Source: Gaetbulibacter_B jejuensis (GTDB taxonomy: Bacteria > Bacteroidota > Bacteroidia > Flavobacteriales > Flavobacteriaceae). From it: 64,000 bases of DNA. This document shows, in pieces, positions 52,489 to 62,785 of this stretch. Within the stretch, counting starts at the first letter, position 1. Every line of letters starts with the position of its first letter. The DNA lies in contig NZ_BAAAGF010000002.1 in assembly GCF_039524015.1 (NCBI RefSeq), positions 372,001 to 436,000 of the forward strand. Direction: 5' to 3'. A model generated the notes under the pieces. It was not told the origin of the DNA and ran no database searches. It saw only the letters and a list, made by a program, of their open reading frames with translations. A program made the translations under genes and the position numbers.

Positions 52489-54454
52489 ATGAAGAAAAAC
52501 TACACTAAAATATGTTTTCTTGCTCTTTTTTGCTTTTCGTTTGGGTACTCGCAAATCTCAAATGAAGGAGTATTTGAAATCTCAGCATCAACTGATGTTT
52601 ATTTTGAAAATGAATACACTAATAAAACAACAGGAACTCATAACAACGATGGTAATTTATACCTAAACAACAACTTTGTAAACAACGGAACTACAACCTC
52701 CACTTCAGGAACTACTTATTTTAAAAGTGCGAGTAATCCTTTGTTAAGCATTTCAGGATTATCTAATGAAATTAACTTTTACAACTTAGAAGTTGATGTA
52801 ACAGCAACTAACACTAAAGGACTTTCAGTAAACGATGGATTTGCTTTAAATGTAGAAAATGCTGTAAATTTTACAAGTGGAGATATTAGACTTGTAGGAG
52901 AAGCACAACTAATCCAAGCGCACTCTGGTGTTGATGCTAATACAATTACATCAGGAAAGTTGTTAATTGACCAACAAGGATACTCATCAGCCTATAAGTT
53001 TAACTATTGGTCGTCTCCAATTAACAATGGTGGTACATTTTCACTATTAGGCGGAAAGTTTGATGGTACAGATTCTAGTATTAATTCATTTAATCCACAA
53101 CAAGCTTCATTTAATTCTGGTTCGCCATACAATGGTTTGCCATCAGTAGTTGACGGATCTGATAATGTAATTACACCTTTGACCATTAATACCTATTGGT
53201 TGTATCAGTACATGCAAGGTACAGGAGCATATTCTGATTGGGTAAGTTTAGATGAAAACAGCACTTTAAACCCTGGACAAGGTTATACCATGAAAGGGAC
53301 AAACACTCTATTGTCAGAACAAAATTATGTGTATTATGGTGCGCCAAATAATGGAGATTATTCGTTTGCAATAAACTCAGGAGAGCAATCATTGTTAGGG
53401 AATCCGTATCCTTCTGCACTTGATTCTGAAAAGTTTATTAATGATAATATTTTACTTCTAGATGCGCTTTACTTTTGGGTTGATGGAGGATCAACTTCTC
53501 ATGCTTTAACCGATTATTTAGGAGGTTATGCAATAAGAAATTTAACAGGAGGTACACCTCCTTCAATAGCATCACCTTTAATAAGTGGACTAGGTAGCTC
53601 AGGTAGTGTTACAGCTCCAAAACAATATGTGCCAGTTGGTCAGGGCTTTTTTGTTGAAGCTTATGGTACAGGTTCTATTGTGTTTAATAACTCTCAAAGA
53701 GCATTTAAGTCTGAAGTAGTTGAAGAGTCTATTTTTTATAGTACAACAGATAGTAACCAGCAAGAATCAGTTAAACAATACATTAGACTAGGTTACGAAG
53801 ATCCAGAAGGATTTCACAGGCAATTACTACTTGGTTTTTTACCAAACTCACCAGCTGATATAAACTATAACTTGGGTTATGATGCACTGCTAAATAGACA
53901 TAGAGAAGATGATATGTTTTTTATTATTGATAACGACTTAACTAAAAAATATGCAATTCAAGGTTTAGATGATTATCAAAATACGTTAGAGTTCCCTATA
54001 GGTATTTTAATTTCTGAAAATGGAACACATAATATCATGATTGATGCTCTTGAAAACTTTTCTGATAAATGTTTATTTAAAAGATAATGTATTAAACACT
54101 ACTCATAATTTAACCGAGTCTAGCTACAGTGTTAATTTACCAATAGGCGAATATTTAGATAGATTTTCAATAGTATTTATGCCGCAAGCAACTTTATCTA
54201 ATAATGACAACGATATTGAAAATGTCAAAATTTATTATGATGGTAATGAGCATATAATTATAAGCAATGCAAATAGAGTAGAACTTAAATCTATAAAAGT
54301 ATTTAATGTATTAGGTCAAGAAATATTAGCCTTAAATAAGGGCCTTAATAATAAAACAAACATATCAATTCCATTTAGTGAAAGTGATGGAGTTTATATT
54401 GTACAGATAGAAACAATTAATAGCAAACACACCCAAAAAATCTTAAACTACTAG
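52489..54454 (+). pseudogene. T9SS-exported surface protein, interrupted by a frameshift
   Basis: Signal peptide (KICFLALFCFSFGYSQ) and a beta-rich exported body (LYLNNNFVNNGTTTSTSGTT, QGYTMKGTNTLLSEQNYVYY, LLGNPYPSALDSEKF) run from 52489 to a stop at 54087. The conserved continuation NVYLKDNVLNTTHNL and the C-terminal T9SS sorting domain (VKIYYDGNEHIIISNANRVE to the end at 54454) are in another frame. Removing one A from the AAA at 54067-54069 restores ENFSDNVYLKDN and a 654-residue protein. The break is a one-base insertion: a sequencing error, a phase-variable site or a true mutation. Without the tail the product cannot be anchored at the surface by the T9SS route. Confidence 0.8.
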
Positions 54455-54456
54455 TT

Positions 54457-55890
54457 ATGAAAAAAATAAAATTTATAATCTCTATTATAACCTTATGCAT
54501 AGGTTTTAATTACAACGGTTTTTCTCAAGTTGGAATTGGAACAACCAATCCAGATCCTTCTTCAATGTTAGATATAAGCTCTACGGAAAAAGGAATGTTA
54601 ACACCACGAATGACCACTACTCAAAGAACTGCAATTTCTAGTCCAGCTGAAGGGCTTTTGGTATTCGATACCGATGAAAATGTGTTTTATTTTTATAATG
54701 GAGGAAGTTGGTTGCCATTAGAGGGAGCAGAAACTAGAACTAATTATAAGTTGGTTAAAAGTGTTGCTGATTTATCTGATGAATTATCAGGTGGAAAATA
54801 TGTTTTAAACGAAAATTACTTATATGAAATCAACGGAACAATACTAATAGATAACCCAATAGATTTAAATGGAGCATATATTGAAGGACATGACACAGGA
54901 GAAGATATTCTTGTAAATAATACAGGTTCAGCTTTGTTTAGTGGTAGTAAAGGTGGACGTATTAAAGATGTTGTGATTAGTGGTAATGGACAACAAGTTT
55001 TTGATATCACAGGGTCTGGAGCAGAAAGTGTTGTTGGATATAGTGTAATTATTAATGGAGCATCTTCAATAGGAACATTAAGTAACTTAGGTATAGTATA
55101 TTTTGAGGTGTTTCAGCTCATTAACTCTAGTGATGGTATTGATGCTTCAAATATCACGTCTTTGTATATGGATAAAGTGTTTTGGACTGATACTAATTCA
55201 GGTACTTTTTTAACTCTTTCAGGTGCTTTTGATAATTTGCAATTGGCTAATGGAAGAGTTGTAGCTGATTCAGGAGAAACAGGAATTGATTTAAGTGCAA
55301 ACCCTACAATTAATATTTCTGCTTCGCTTTCTGAAATAAGTTTTACAGGTGCAGGAACAAGAGTGAACCCATATACAGTAGGAACATATCCTGGTTATAA
55401 CTTCACTACAGCTTGGGATGTGGATTGTCCAGGAATTCAATTAGAAACTGATAATGTAGCAAGTGGAGATATACATCTAGATGCACCAATTGGTAGTGGC
55501 TTTGAAACAGATTTTGGGTCAATAGGATCAGGAGTTGAGACAAAGCTTGTAGGAACCTCAACATCTAATAACTTATTTAGATTTAGTGCTCCTGTTGATA
55601 ATAGAATTGTTTATGATGGTGTTAAGACTAGAAACTTTCACATATCATCTAGTATTTCTTTTCAAGGTGATAACAATAACTCAATTTATATCTTCTATAT
55701 AGCAAAAAATGGAAGTGTTTTAGAAGATACCAAAGTTTATAGAGAAATTGGAGCAAATAATGATGTAGGAGCTGTGTCTGTTGTGGGTTCAGTTGAATTG
55801 TCTCAAGGCGATTACATAGAGGTTTGGGCCGAAAAATTCTCTGGAGGAGGTAGTTTGCTTGTGGTTTCTTTAAACCTAATAGCTCAATAA
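54457..55890 (+). CDS. Secreted beta-rich fibre-like surface protein
   Basis: Signal peptide (FIISIITLCIGFNYNGFS), then the N-terminal module common in Bacteroidota surface proteins: VGIGTTNPDPSSMLDISSTE, KGMLTPRMTTTQRTAI, GLLVFDTDENVFYFYNGGSW. The middle (100-330) has a repetitive beta-helix-like pattern; the last 140 residues (FRFSAPVDNRIVYDGVKTRN, LSQGDYIEVWAEKFSGGG) look like a jelly-roll head, as in C1q or tail-fibre tips (inference). There is no T9SS sorting domain. It starts 2 bp after the frameshifted T9SS gene and ends at a terminator. It may be partner or adhesin. Confidence 0.75.
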   Translation: MKKIKFIISIITLCIGFNYNGFSQVGIGTTNPDPSSMLDISSTEKGMLTPRMTTTQRTAISSPAEGLLVFDTDENVFYFYNGGSWLPLEGAETRTNYKLVKSVADLSDELSGGKYVLNENYLYEINGTILIDNPIDLNGAYIEGHDTGEDILVNNTGSALFSGSKGGRIKDVVISGNGQQVFDITGSGAESVVGYSVIINGASSIGTLSNLGIVYFEVFQLINSSDGIDASNITSLYMDKVFWTDTNSGTFLTLSGAFDNLQLANGRVVADSGETGIDLSANPTINISASLSEISFTGAGTRVNPYTVGTYPGYNFTTAWDVDCPGIQLETDNVASGDIHLDAPIGSGFETDFGSIGSGVETKLVGTSTSNNLFRFSAPVDNRIVYDGVKTRNFHISSSISFQGDNNNSIYIFYIAKNGSVLEDTKVYREIGANNDVGAVSVVGSVELSQGDYIEVWAEKFSGGGSLLVVSLNLIAQ

Positions 55891-55925
55891 TAAAGTAAGT
55901 GTTTTTTTGAATTGATTAGTAGAGA

Positions 55926-55958
55926 AGTCTCCTTTTTGTATTAAAAGGAGGCTTTTTT
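55926..55958 (+). terminator. Terminator of the surface-protein operon
   Basis: AGTCTCCTTTT (55926-55936) pairs with AAAAGGAGGCT (55943-55953) with one G-U pair and a 6-base loop, followed by TTTTT. It lies 36 bp after the stop codon. Its right arm overlaps the last codons and stop of the convergent TetR gene (55941-55943). Confidence 0.75.
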
Positions 55959-56543
55959 AAAATGAGGATTTTCGTAATTAGGATTAATAATTCCTTTTAA
56001 ACTAAAAATCACAAAATGATTTAAAAGCTCATCATTACTGTAAGTGTCAAAAAGCGTATTGTCTTTAAAAGCAATTTCTTCAAACCTCTTAAAATACAAC
56101 TCACAAAACAATTTTATATTCACATCACTACTAATAAACTTAAATACTTGAGCTTTTTGTAGTAGCCCATAAACAATTTCGTTTACAAACTCATCTCTAA
56201 AATCATCAAAGACTTTATTGGCTTCAGGGTAATATTTTTTTAAGCCAAAAATAAACGAAGGTTTAAAGTGTTTTAAATACTCAAACCCTCGTTTGTACAA
56301 TAGTATAATACAAGAAAGAGGGTCTTGTTCTTTAGCTATTATTTCCTTTATATTTTCATTAAAAGAGTCTATCAAACACGTAACACTAGCTATAACAAGC
56401 TCCTCTTTACTACTGTAATATTTGTAAATAGTTTTTTTTGAAATACCCAAACAGTGCGCCAACTCGTCCATAGTAAAACGCTTGCTTCCAAAGGTGGTAA
56501 AATTAGCCACCGAACATTCCAAAAGTTCTTCTTTACTTATCAT
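55941..56543 (-). CDS. TetR family transcriptional regulator
   Basis: A 200-residue regulator with the N-terminal TetR helix-turn-helix (FTMDELAHCLGISKKTIYKYY, residues about 20-45, then SSKEELV) and a helical ligand domain. It follows the outer-membrane factor by 2 bp and is the last gene of the efflux operon, so it is transcribed with it. It could repress the operon or a different target. The stop codon lies within the terminator hairpin of the convergent operon. Confidence 0.9.
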   Translation of the reverse strand: MISKEELLECSVANFTTFGSKRFTMDELAHCLGISKKTIYKYYSSKEELVIASVTCLIDSFNENIKEIIAKEQDPLSCIILLYKRGFEYLKHFKPSFIFGLKKYYPEANKVFDDFRDEFVNEIVYGLLQKAQVFKFISSDVNIKLFCELYFKRFEEIAFKDNTLFDTYSNDELLNHFVIFSLKGIINPNYENPHFKKASF

Positions 56544-56545
56544 TA

Positions 56546-57943
56546 TTATTTCCAGCCACCACCAAGTGCTTCATACAAATTAACAACACTTAATAACTGC
56601 TGTAGTTTATTATCAATAACATTCAATTCAGCATTTAAAGCGCTTTCTCTTGCAGTTAATAGGTCTAAGTAATTTGCATAACCATTTTTAAGTAATTCCT
56701 CAGAATTTGCTTCAGCTTGTCGTAGCGCTTCAACTTCATTTTGCCTGTATTCAAATTTTTCAGTTTCAGCATCATAATCGTATAATGCATTTGATACTTC
56801 GTTACCAGCTGTTAGTAAAGTCTTTTTAAAGTTTAATAAGGCTTGTTCTTGTTGAGAAACAGCTACTTCATGCTGAGTTTTAATTTGTCTCTTGTTAAAT
56901 ATTGGCTGTGTTAATCCTCCAACAAGAGTAGCGAACAATGAATTGGCATTAAATAATTCATCTAATTCTAAACTTTGAAATCCGCCACTTGCTGTTAAGG
57001 TTAACGATGGGTAAAAATTACTTCTAGCAACATTGGTTAATTCAAAGGCATTAATTAAACTATATTCGGCAGCAATAACATCAGGTCTGTTGCTAAGTAG
57101 AGTAGCAGGAATACCTAACTTAATATCAGCATTTAACTGCTGTTGAGTTAATGCACTTCGGTTAACAGTTTCTGCTGGTCTTCCTAATAATAAATTAAAA
57201 GCATTTTCAGTTTTAAAAATAGCAACTTCCAAATCTACTTTTAGTGCTTTTGCATTATTGTATTGTGCTATATTTTGGTCCACTGCAACTTGAGTCACTT
57301 GTCCAGCATCTTTAAGCGCTTTAATGGTGTACACACTGCTATCTCTTGTTGCAATAGTTTGATTTGTAATTTCCAATTGAGCATCTAAAGCTAACAATTG
57401 GTAGTAGGTTGAAGCAATAGCTGAAACTAATTGTGTTTTAACAGCTTGATGAGCTGCAACTGTTTGTAAATAGCTAGCTTCGCCAGCACGTTTATTACTT
57501 CTTATCTTTCCCCAAATGTCAGCTTCCCAAGATAAACTTCCTGAAAGTTCATATTGATCTAAAGATGAAAACAAACCACCAAACTGACTGTTTTCAGATA
57601 ACTCTTGATGGGTTACCTGTGCATTTGCGTTTAATGTTGGAAAATAACCAGCTTTACCTTGTTTCATGTAAGCTTCAGCAGCAGCTATTTGTTGAATAGC
57701 CACACGAATGTCCAAGTTGTTTTGAAGACCTTCTTCAATATATTGTTTTAAGTAAGTGTCAGAGAACATATCTTTCCATGATACATCTGCCATAGACAAA
57801 CTATCTTGTGGTAAGTTATCAGTTCTGTACAAATGTTCTGTTTCATCTAATTCAGGACGTGTATAGTCCTTTGCAACAAAACAGCTTTGTAAAGTTGTGG
57901 CCATAACGACCACAACTAAGGTTTTATTTATTATAGAGTTCAT
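56546..57943 (-). CDS. Efflux outer-membrane lipoprotein, OprM/NodT type
   Basis: A lipobox (TLQSC, Cys 21) precedes a TolC-family protein of normal length (465). The family features are the two repeat units of long helices and strands, LRVDIQQIAAAEAYMKQGKA-like (DIRVAIQQIAAAEAYMKQG), YFPTLNANAQV, SWEADIWGKIRSNKR, and LGRPAETVNRSA, LLSNRPDVIAAEYSL, FYPSLTLTASGG. It forms the trimeric outer-membrane duct of the pump. It is 6 bp after the RND gene. Confidence 0.93.
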   Translation of the reverse strand: MNSIINKTLVVVVMATTLQSCFVAKDYTRPELDETEHLYRTDNLPQDSLSMADVSWKDMFSDTYLKQYIEEGLQNNLDIRVAIQQIAAAEAYMKQGKAGYFPTLNANAQVTHQELSENSQFGGLFSSLDQYELSGSLSWEADIWGKIRSNKRAGEASYLQTVAAHQAVKTQLVSAIASTYYQLLALDAQLEITNQTIATRDSSVYTIKALKDAGQVTQVAVDQNIAQYNNAKALKVDLEVAIFKTENAFNLLLGRPAETVNRSALTQQQLNADIKLGIPATLLSNRPDVIAAEYSLINAFELTNVARSNFYPSLTLTASGGFQSLELDELFNANSLFATLVGGLTQPIFNKRQIKTQHEVAVSQQEQALLNFKKTLLTAGNEVSNALYDYDAETEKFEYRQNEVEALRQAEANSEELLKNGYANYLDLLTARESALNAELNVIDNKLQQLLSVVNLYEALGGGWK

Positions 57944-57949
57944 AATTAA

Positions 57950-60900
57950 TTAAGCTTCTTTAGTTTCAATAACGGATTTACGCGATACTTTTTCTTGTAA
58001 CCATTGGAAAAAGATGAATAAAATTGGGATAACAAATACACCTAATAGGGTTCCTATTAACATACCACCAGCTGCACCTGTACCAATAGAATTGTTTCCT
58101 TCGGCACCAACACCTTTGGCTAATACTAGCGGCATTAACCCAAGTATAAAGGCGAATGATGTCATTAAAATTGGTCGTAAACGTGCTTTGGCACCATGAA
58201 TAGCTGCATCTACTATACCTTCACCTTGTTTACGTCTTTGCAATGCAAACTCAACAATAAGTATGGCGTTTTTAGCCAACAAACCAACCAGCATTATCAG
58301 TGCAATTTGGAAGTAAATATTGTTTTCCAACCCGAAGAATTTTGTACTTATATACGCACCAAATACACCAAATGGTAGCGATAATAAAACCGAAAATGGT
58401 AAAATATAACTCTCGTACTGCGCACTTAATAAGAAATACACAAACAGAATACTTAAGATGAAAATAAACGTAGTTTGGTTACCTGCATTTACCTCTTCTC
58501 GTGTTAAACCAGAATATGCAACGGTGTAATTACTTGGTAATTTTGCTACTTCTTCTTCAATCACTCTAATGGCATCACCTGTACTAAATCCAGGATTAGT
58601 TGCACCTGTTATATTTGTTGAATTAAATAGGTTGAAACGCGTTACCGATTGCGGACCATACACACGTTTTAAGGTTACAAACTGTGTAATTGGCGTCATT
58701 TCACCAGAACTTGTTCTCACATACATACTGTTAAGGTCGTTTTCATCTGCTCTGTCTTCTGGTAACGATTGAATGTATACACGATACTGTTTACCAAATC
58801 GACTAAAATCTGAAGCGTAAATTCCACCAATATAACCTTGAAGCGTCCCGAAAATGCTGTTAATAGCCACACCTTTTTCTTTTGCTAAAGGCACATTAAC
58901 TTCCATTTCGTATTGCGGATAATTAGTATTGAATGCTGATTGCGCATACTGAATTTCAGGATGACTCATTAAGGCTGCTGCAAATTCTTGGTTTGCTTTA
59001 TCTAAATCGGTAAACTCACCACCAAATTTATCTAATAAATTCACCTCAAAACCAGCTGAGTTACCAAAACCACGAATACTTGGTGGCGAGAAGAAAATAA
59101 TTTTTGCTTCTGGAATGGTAGCCGCAATACCAAATAATTTACCAGTTATGGCTTGTGCAGATAAGGCTTCTGATTCTCTTTCAGACCAATCGTCTAACTT
59201 CACGAAACCAATACCAAAGTTACTACCAGCACCACTAATTAAGCTTCGTCCTTTAACAAAACTAGCATCTGTAACACCATCAATGTCTTTAATTTTTGCA
59301 TATAATTCTTTTGTTACTGCTTCGGTACGGTCTAATGATGCACCTGCAGGTAATTCTATGTTAGCGAAAATAATTCCTCTATCTTCATTTGGCACAAATC
59401 CTGTTGGTGTTGTTGTTGCAGCCCAGTAAATACCTACACCAGCAATGATTAATAGCATCACTGATACAAACTTGTTTTTATATAAAAACTGTAGTGACTT
59501 TCCGTATTTATTTACCGTTGCGTCAAATCCTCTATTAAACAACGTGTAGAATTTTTGAAGTGCATTTTTTCCTTTTAATTCTTCATCGTCTTTATGTTCT
59601 TTTAATAACAATGCGCATAATGCAGGACTTAACGTTAAGGCGTTTACTGCTGAAATTAAAATGGCTATAATTAAAGTAACACCAAACTGCTCGTAAAATA
59701 CACCTGTAGGACCAGTTACAAAAGTTACCGGAATAAATACCGCTGCCATTACCAGTGTAATAGAAATAATAGCACCCGAAATTTCACTCATAGCCTTTAA
59801 AGTGGCGCTTTTCGGTTTTTTCTCACCACTATCCATTTTGGCGTGTACTGCTTCTACTACAACAATGGCATCATCTACCACAATACCAATAGCCAGCACT
59901 AATGCGAAAAGCGTTAATAGGTTTATGGAATAGCCAAAGACATTCAAGAAAAAGAAGGTACCAATAATCGAGACTGGTACTGCAATTGCAGGAATTAATG
60001 TAGAGCGGAAATCTTGCAAGAAGATAAATACCACTAAGAACACCAGTAAAAAGGCTTCTAAAAGTGTGCTAATTACTTTGTCCATAGATGCGTTTAAGAA
60101 TAAACTTGTATCGTAAGGCACAAAGAAGTTTAAGCCATCAGGCAAACCTTGTTCTACATCGTCTAAAGTGGTTTTAATGTTTTCAATAATTTCGGCAGCG
60201 TTAGATCCTTTGGTTTGGAAAATTCCCATAAATACTGCTGGATGTCCTAAACTTGTAGCGTTAGATGAATAGGATTGCGCATCTAATTCGATATCTGCTA
60301 CATCTTTTAAGCGTAAATATTCGCCATTTCCTAAGGCTTTAATTATAATATCTGCATATTGACTTTCTTGTTTAAATCGACCACTATACTTTAAAATATA
60401 AGAGAACGATTCACCATTATTTTCACCTAAAGCACCAGCTGCAGCTTCTATATTCTGCTCGTTTAAAGCAGCTGTAATATCTGATGGAATTAAGTTATAA
60501 GCTGCTAATTTTTCAGGTTTTAACCAAACACGCATTGCGTAATCTTGTTGCGAAAATACAGATACATCACCAACACCTTTAATACGCTGCATAGCAGGAA
60601 TTACGTTTATTTTTAAGTAATTCTGAATAAAAGTAGCATCATAATCTTCACTATCAGAATACATAGCAATAAACATTAATGCACTAGTTTCTTGCTTTTG
60701 CGTTACAATACCAGTTTGGATAACTTCTGAAGGTAACAACGGATTTGCACGAGCTACACGGTTTTGAACATTTACCGCAGCAATGTCTGCATCCATAGTT
60801 TGGTCGAAATACACGGTAATTTCGGCAGTACCATTGTTTGATGCTGTAGAGGTAATGTACGTCATACCTTCTACACCATTAATTTGCTCTTCAATAGGCA

Positions 60901-61087
60901 CAATAACACTCTCTAAAACGGTTTCAGCGTTGGCACCTGTATAGTTTGCTGTAACTTTAATAGTTGGAGGTGCAATATCTGGATATTCCTCTATTGGAAG
61001 GGATGTTATACTGATAACACCGAGTACAACTATAATAATAGAGATTACTGTTGAAAGGACAGGTCTTTCAATAAATGTTTTTAACAT
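57950..61087 (-). CDS. RND multidrug efflux transporter, HAE1 type
   Basis: A full-length 1045-residue inner-membrane pump of the AcrB/MexF family. N-terminus MLKTFIERPVLSTVISIIIV; proton-relay aspartates in GIVVDDAIVVVEAV (TM4); VFIPVTFVTGPTGVFYEQFG; the late segment GMLIGTLLGVFVIPILFIFF. Twelve transmembrane helices and two large periplasmic loops are evident. It exports hydrophobic compounds using the proton gradient. It is preceded after 28 bp by the membrane fusion protein and followed by the outer-membrane duct. Confidence 0.96.
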   Translation of the reverse strand: MLKTFIERPVLSTVISIIIVVLGVISITSLPIEEYPDIAPPTIKVTANYTGANAETVLESVIVPIEEQINGVEGMTYITSTASNNGTAEITVYFDQTMDADIAAVNVQNRVARANPLLPSEVIQTGIVTQKQETSALMFIAMYSDSEDYDATFIQNYLKINVIPAMQRIKGVGDVSVFSQQDYAMRVWLKPEKLAAYNLIPSDITAALNEQNIEAAAGALGENNGESFSYILKYSGRFKQESQYADIIIKALGNGEYLRLKDVADIELDAQSYSSNATSLGHPAVFMGIFQTKGSNAAEIIENIKTTLDDVEQGLPDGLNFFVPYDTSLFLNASMDKVISTLLEAFLLVFLVVFIFLQDFRSTLIPAIAVPVSIIGTFFFLNVFGYSINLLTLFALVLAIGIVVDDAIVVVEAVHAKMDSGEKKPKSATLKAMSEISGAIISITLVMAAVFIPVTFVTGPTGVFYEQFGVTLIIAILISAVNALTLSPALCALLLKEHKDDEELKGKNALQKFYTLFNRGFDATVNKYGKSLQFLYKNKFVSVMLLIIAGVGIYWAATTTPTGFVPNEDRGIIFANIELPAGASLDRTEAVTKELYAKIKDIDGVTDASFVKGRSLISGAGSNFGIGFVKLDDWSERESEALSAQAITGKLFGIAATIPEAKIIFFSPPSIRGFGNSAGFEVNLLDKFGGEFTDLDKANQEFAAALMSHPEIQYAQSAFNTNYPQYEMEVNVPLAKEKGVAINSIFGTLQGYIGGIYASDFSRFGKQYRVYIQSLPEDRADENDLNSMYVRTSSGEMTPITQFVTLKRVYGPQSVTRFNLFNSTNITGATNPGFSTGDAIRVIEEEVAKLPSNYTVAYSGLTREEVNAGNQTTFIFILSILFVYFLLSAQYESYILPFSVLLSLPFGVFGAYISTKFFGLENNIYFQIALIMLVGLLAKNAILIVEFALQRRKQGEGIVDAAIHGAKARLRPILMTSFAFILGLMPLVLAKGVGAEGNNSIGTGAAGGMLIGTLLGVFVIPILFIFFQWLQEKVSRKSVIETKEA

Positions 61088-61115
61088 AACTAATAAATAT
61101 GTTTATAAAATGATT

Positions 61116-62255
61116 TTAGTTTTTAAATAAGGTAGCTACTTTTTTTGTGGCTTCGCTAAATGGAATTTCTTGTGGTGCTATTGCCATACCATCACGTAAT
61201 TTTGAAACACCTGAAGCTACAATTTTTGTATTAGCATCTATACCAGATTTAACTACATATAAGTTATCTACTTTGGCTTCAATTTCAATAATTTTACTGC
61301 TCACTTTGTTGTCTTCACTTAAAGTATAAATCATTACTTTTCCTTGTTGCTCATAAGTTGCAGACTGTGGTACAACTACAGCATTGTCATAAGTTGAAGG
61401 AATACGTATTTTACCACTATTTCCATTGGTTAATAACTCGTTTGGATTATTAAAAGCAGCTCTTACTTTAATGGTACCTGTTGTTTCGCTAATTTGACCA
61501 GTACTGGTTTGAATACGACCTTTTTCAGAATATATATCGCCATTTGCCAATACTAAACTAACGTCTGGCGAATTTTTGATACGCTCAGCTTTTGTTTGAC
61601 CTTTCATTCGTTTTAAATGGTCTATGTATTGTGCTTCGTTTAAAGTGAAAAACGCATAGACTTTACTAATATCGCTAACCGTTGTTAGTGGTGTTCCATC
61701 AGCAGCACTTACTAAAGCACCTTCTCTAAAATTGATTGAACCTACGTAACCATCTACTGGACTCTTTACGGTTGCATAACTAATATTAGCTACAATGCTG
61801 CTATAATTAGCTTTGGCTTGAGCTAAATTGGCTTTAGCAGTTTCTAACTGTACTGAGCTAATAATGTTCTTTTCAACTAAAGGTTTAAGTTTATCTACTT
61901 CGACTTGAGCTACATTTACTTGTGCTTTTGCTGCCTCGGCATCTTGACTTAAAGATTGTGTTTCTAATCTAAAAAGAGGTTGACCTTTGCGTACTCTAGA
62001 ACCTTCGTCTACCAATACTTTTTGAACGTAACCCGAAGTTTTCGCACGCACATCACTGTTTACAATACCTTCTATGTTTACAGGGTATTCATTATAGCCT
62101 TCTACTGTTTGCGTTTGAATTTGCGTTACTGGAAATGGTAAGGCTTGTTGCTGTTGTGGTGCAGCTGCTTGGGTATTGTCTTTATTACCACAGCTAACCA
62201 TGACTAGAAACACACTGGCTAAGGTTAATATTGATGCTATTTTATTTGTTTTCAT
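61116..62255 (-). CDS. RND periplasmic adaptor (membrane fusion) lipoprotein
   Basis: Lipoprotein signal (VFLVMVSC, Cys 22), then the standard adaptor layout: beta-barrel/lipoyl halves around a helical hairpin (GYVQKVLVDEGSRVRKGQPLF, the hairpin AEAAKAQVNVAQVEVDKLKP, ATVKSPVDGYVGSINFREGA) and the membrane-proximal domain (ATYEQQGKVMIYTL). It joins the RND pump to the outer-membrane duct. It starts 4 bp after the GbsR-type regulator gene. Confidence 0.94.
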   Translation of the reverse strand: MKTNKIASILTLASVFLVMVSCGNKDNTQAAAPQQQQALPFPVTQIQTQTVEGYNEYPVNIEGIVNSDVRAKTSGYVQKVLVDEGSRVRKGQPLFRLETQSLSQDAEAAKAQVNVAQVEVDKLKPLVEKNIISSVQLETAKANLAQAKANYSSIVANISYATVKSPVDGYVGSINFREGALVSAADGTPLTTVSDISKVYAFFTLNEAQYIDHLKRMKGQTKAERIKNSPDVSLVLANGDIYSEKGRIQTSTGQISETTGTIKVRAAFNNPNELLTNGNSGKIRIPSTYDNAVVVPQSATYEQQGKVMIYTLSEDNKVSSKIIEIEAKVDNLYVVKSGIDANTKIVASGVSKLRDGMAIAPQEIPFSEATKKVATLFKN

Positions 62256-62259
62256 TGTC

Positions 62260-62760
62260 TTAAAGGTTAAATTTATGTTTAATTAGGTTTTCTTTTAAAA
62301 TTTCTATCGAAGCTGAAGCATCTTGAACGAATCTTAAATAATCATTATGAAAGGTTAGGTCAAATTTTTCATCTTCATCTGTAATATGCTCGTTAATTGT
62401 TTCTTTGTATGCTTTCATTTCTTTATGAAGTGTAGCAACTTCTTCCCATTCTTTAATCATTTCATTAATATGATGTAAAACAGAATCTTTATTAATGATG
62501 AAATACTTTTTTCTGTCACCAGTTTTAGTGAAGTATTCAATCTTTTTTAAATCTTGTAAGTGATTTAGGTGAGTAGAAATAGTGCTTTTACTTGCACACA
62601 ATACTTCTACCATCTCATCGAAAGTAGAACCTCGTTTACCAGTTAAAATCACGTACGACATTATACGTGCAGCAACTGGAGCAAGTTTTTCGCGACTTTC
62701 TAAGTGTACACCAAGTTTTTCAACTAGTGCCATTTTTTTGCTACATATATCTTTCGTCAT
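62260..62760 (-). CDS. GbsR/MarR-type transcriptional regulator
   Basis: A 166-residue winged-helix protein of the GbsR-like MarR group: GKRGSTFDEMVEVLCASKST (helix-turn-helix at about 40-75), STHLNHLQDLKKIEYFTKTG and the wing DRKKYFII, then a helical dimerisation tail. It is the first gene of the efflux operon. A 20-bp palindrome lies between its -33 and -7 regions, so it most likely represses its own operon and releases on binding a pump substrate (inference). Confidence 0.9.
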   Translation of the reverse strand: MTKDICSKKMALVEKLGVHLESREKLAPVAARIMSYVILTGKRGSTFDEMVEVLCASKSTISTHLNHLQDLKKIEYFTKTGDRKKYFIINKDSVLHHINEMIKEWEEVATLHKEMKAYKETINEHITDEDEKFDLTFHNDYLRFVQDASASIEILKENLIKHKFNL

Positions 62761-62785
62761 AATACTATTTTAAAAAATTATGATG

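Noticed and set aside
59115..59429. 104-codon open frame opposite the RND pump gene.
   Set aside because: It lies entirely inside a well-supported gene on the other strand and has no recognisable product; a shadow frame.
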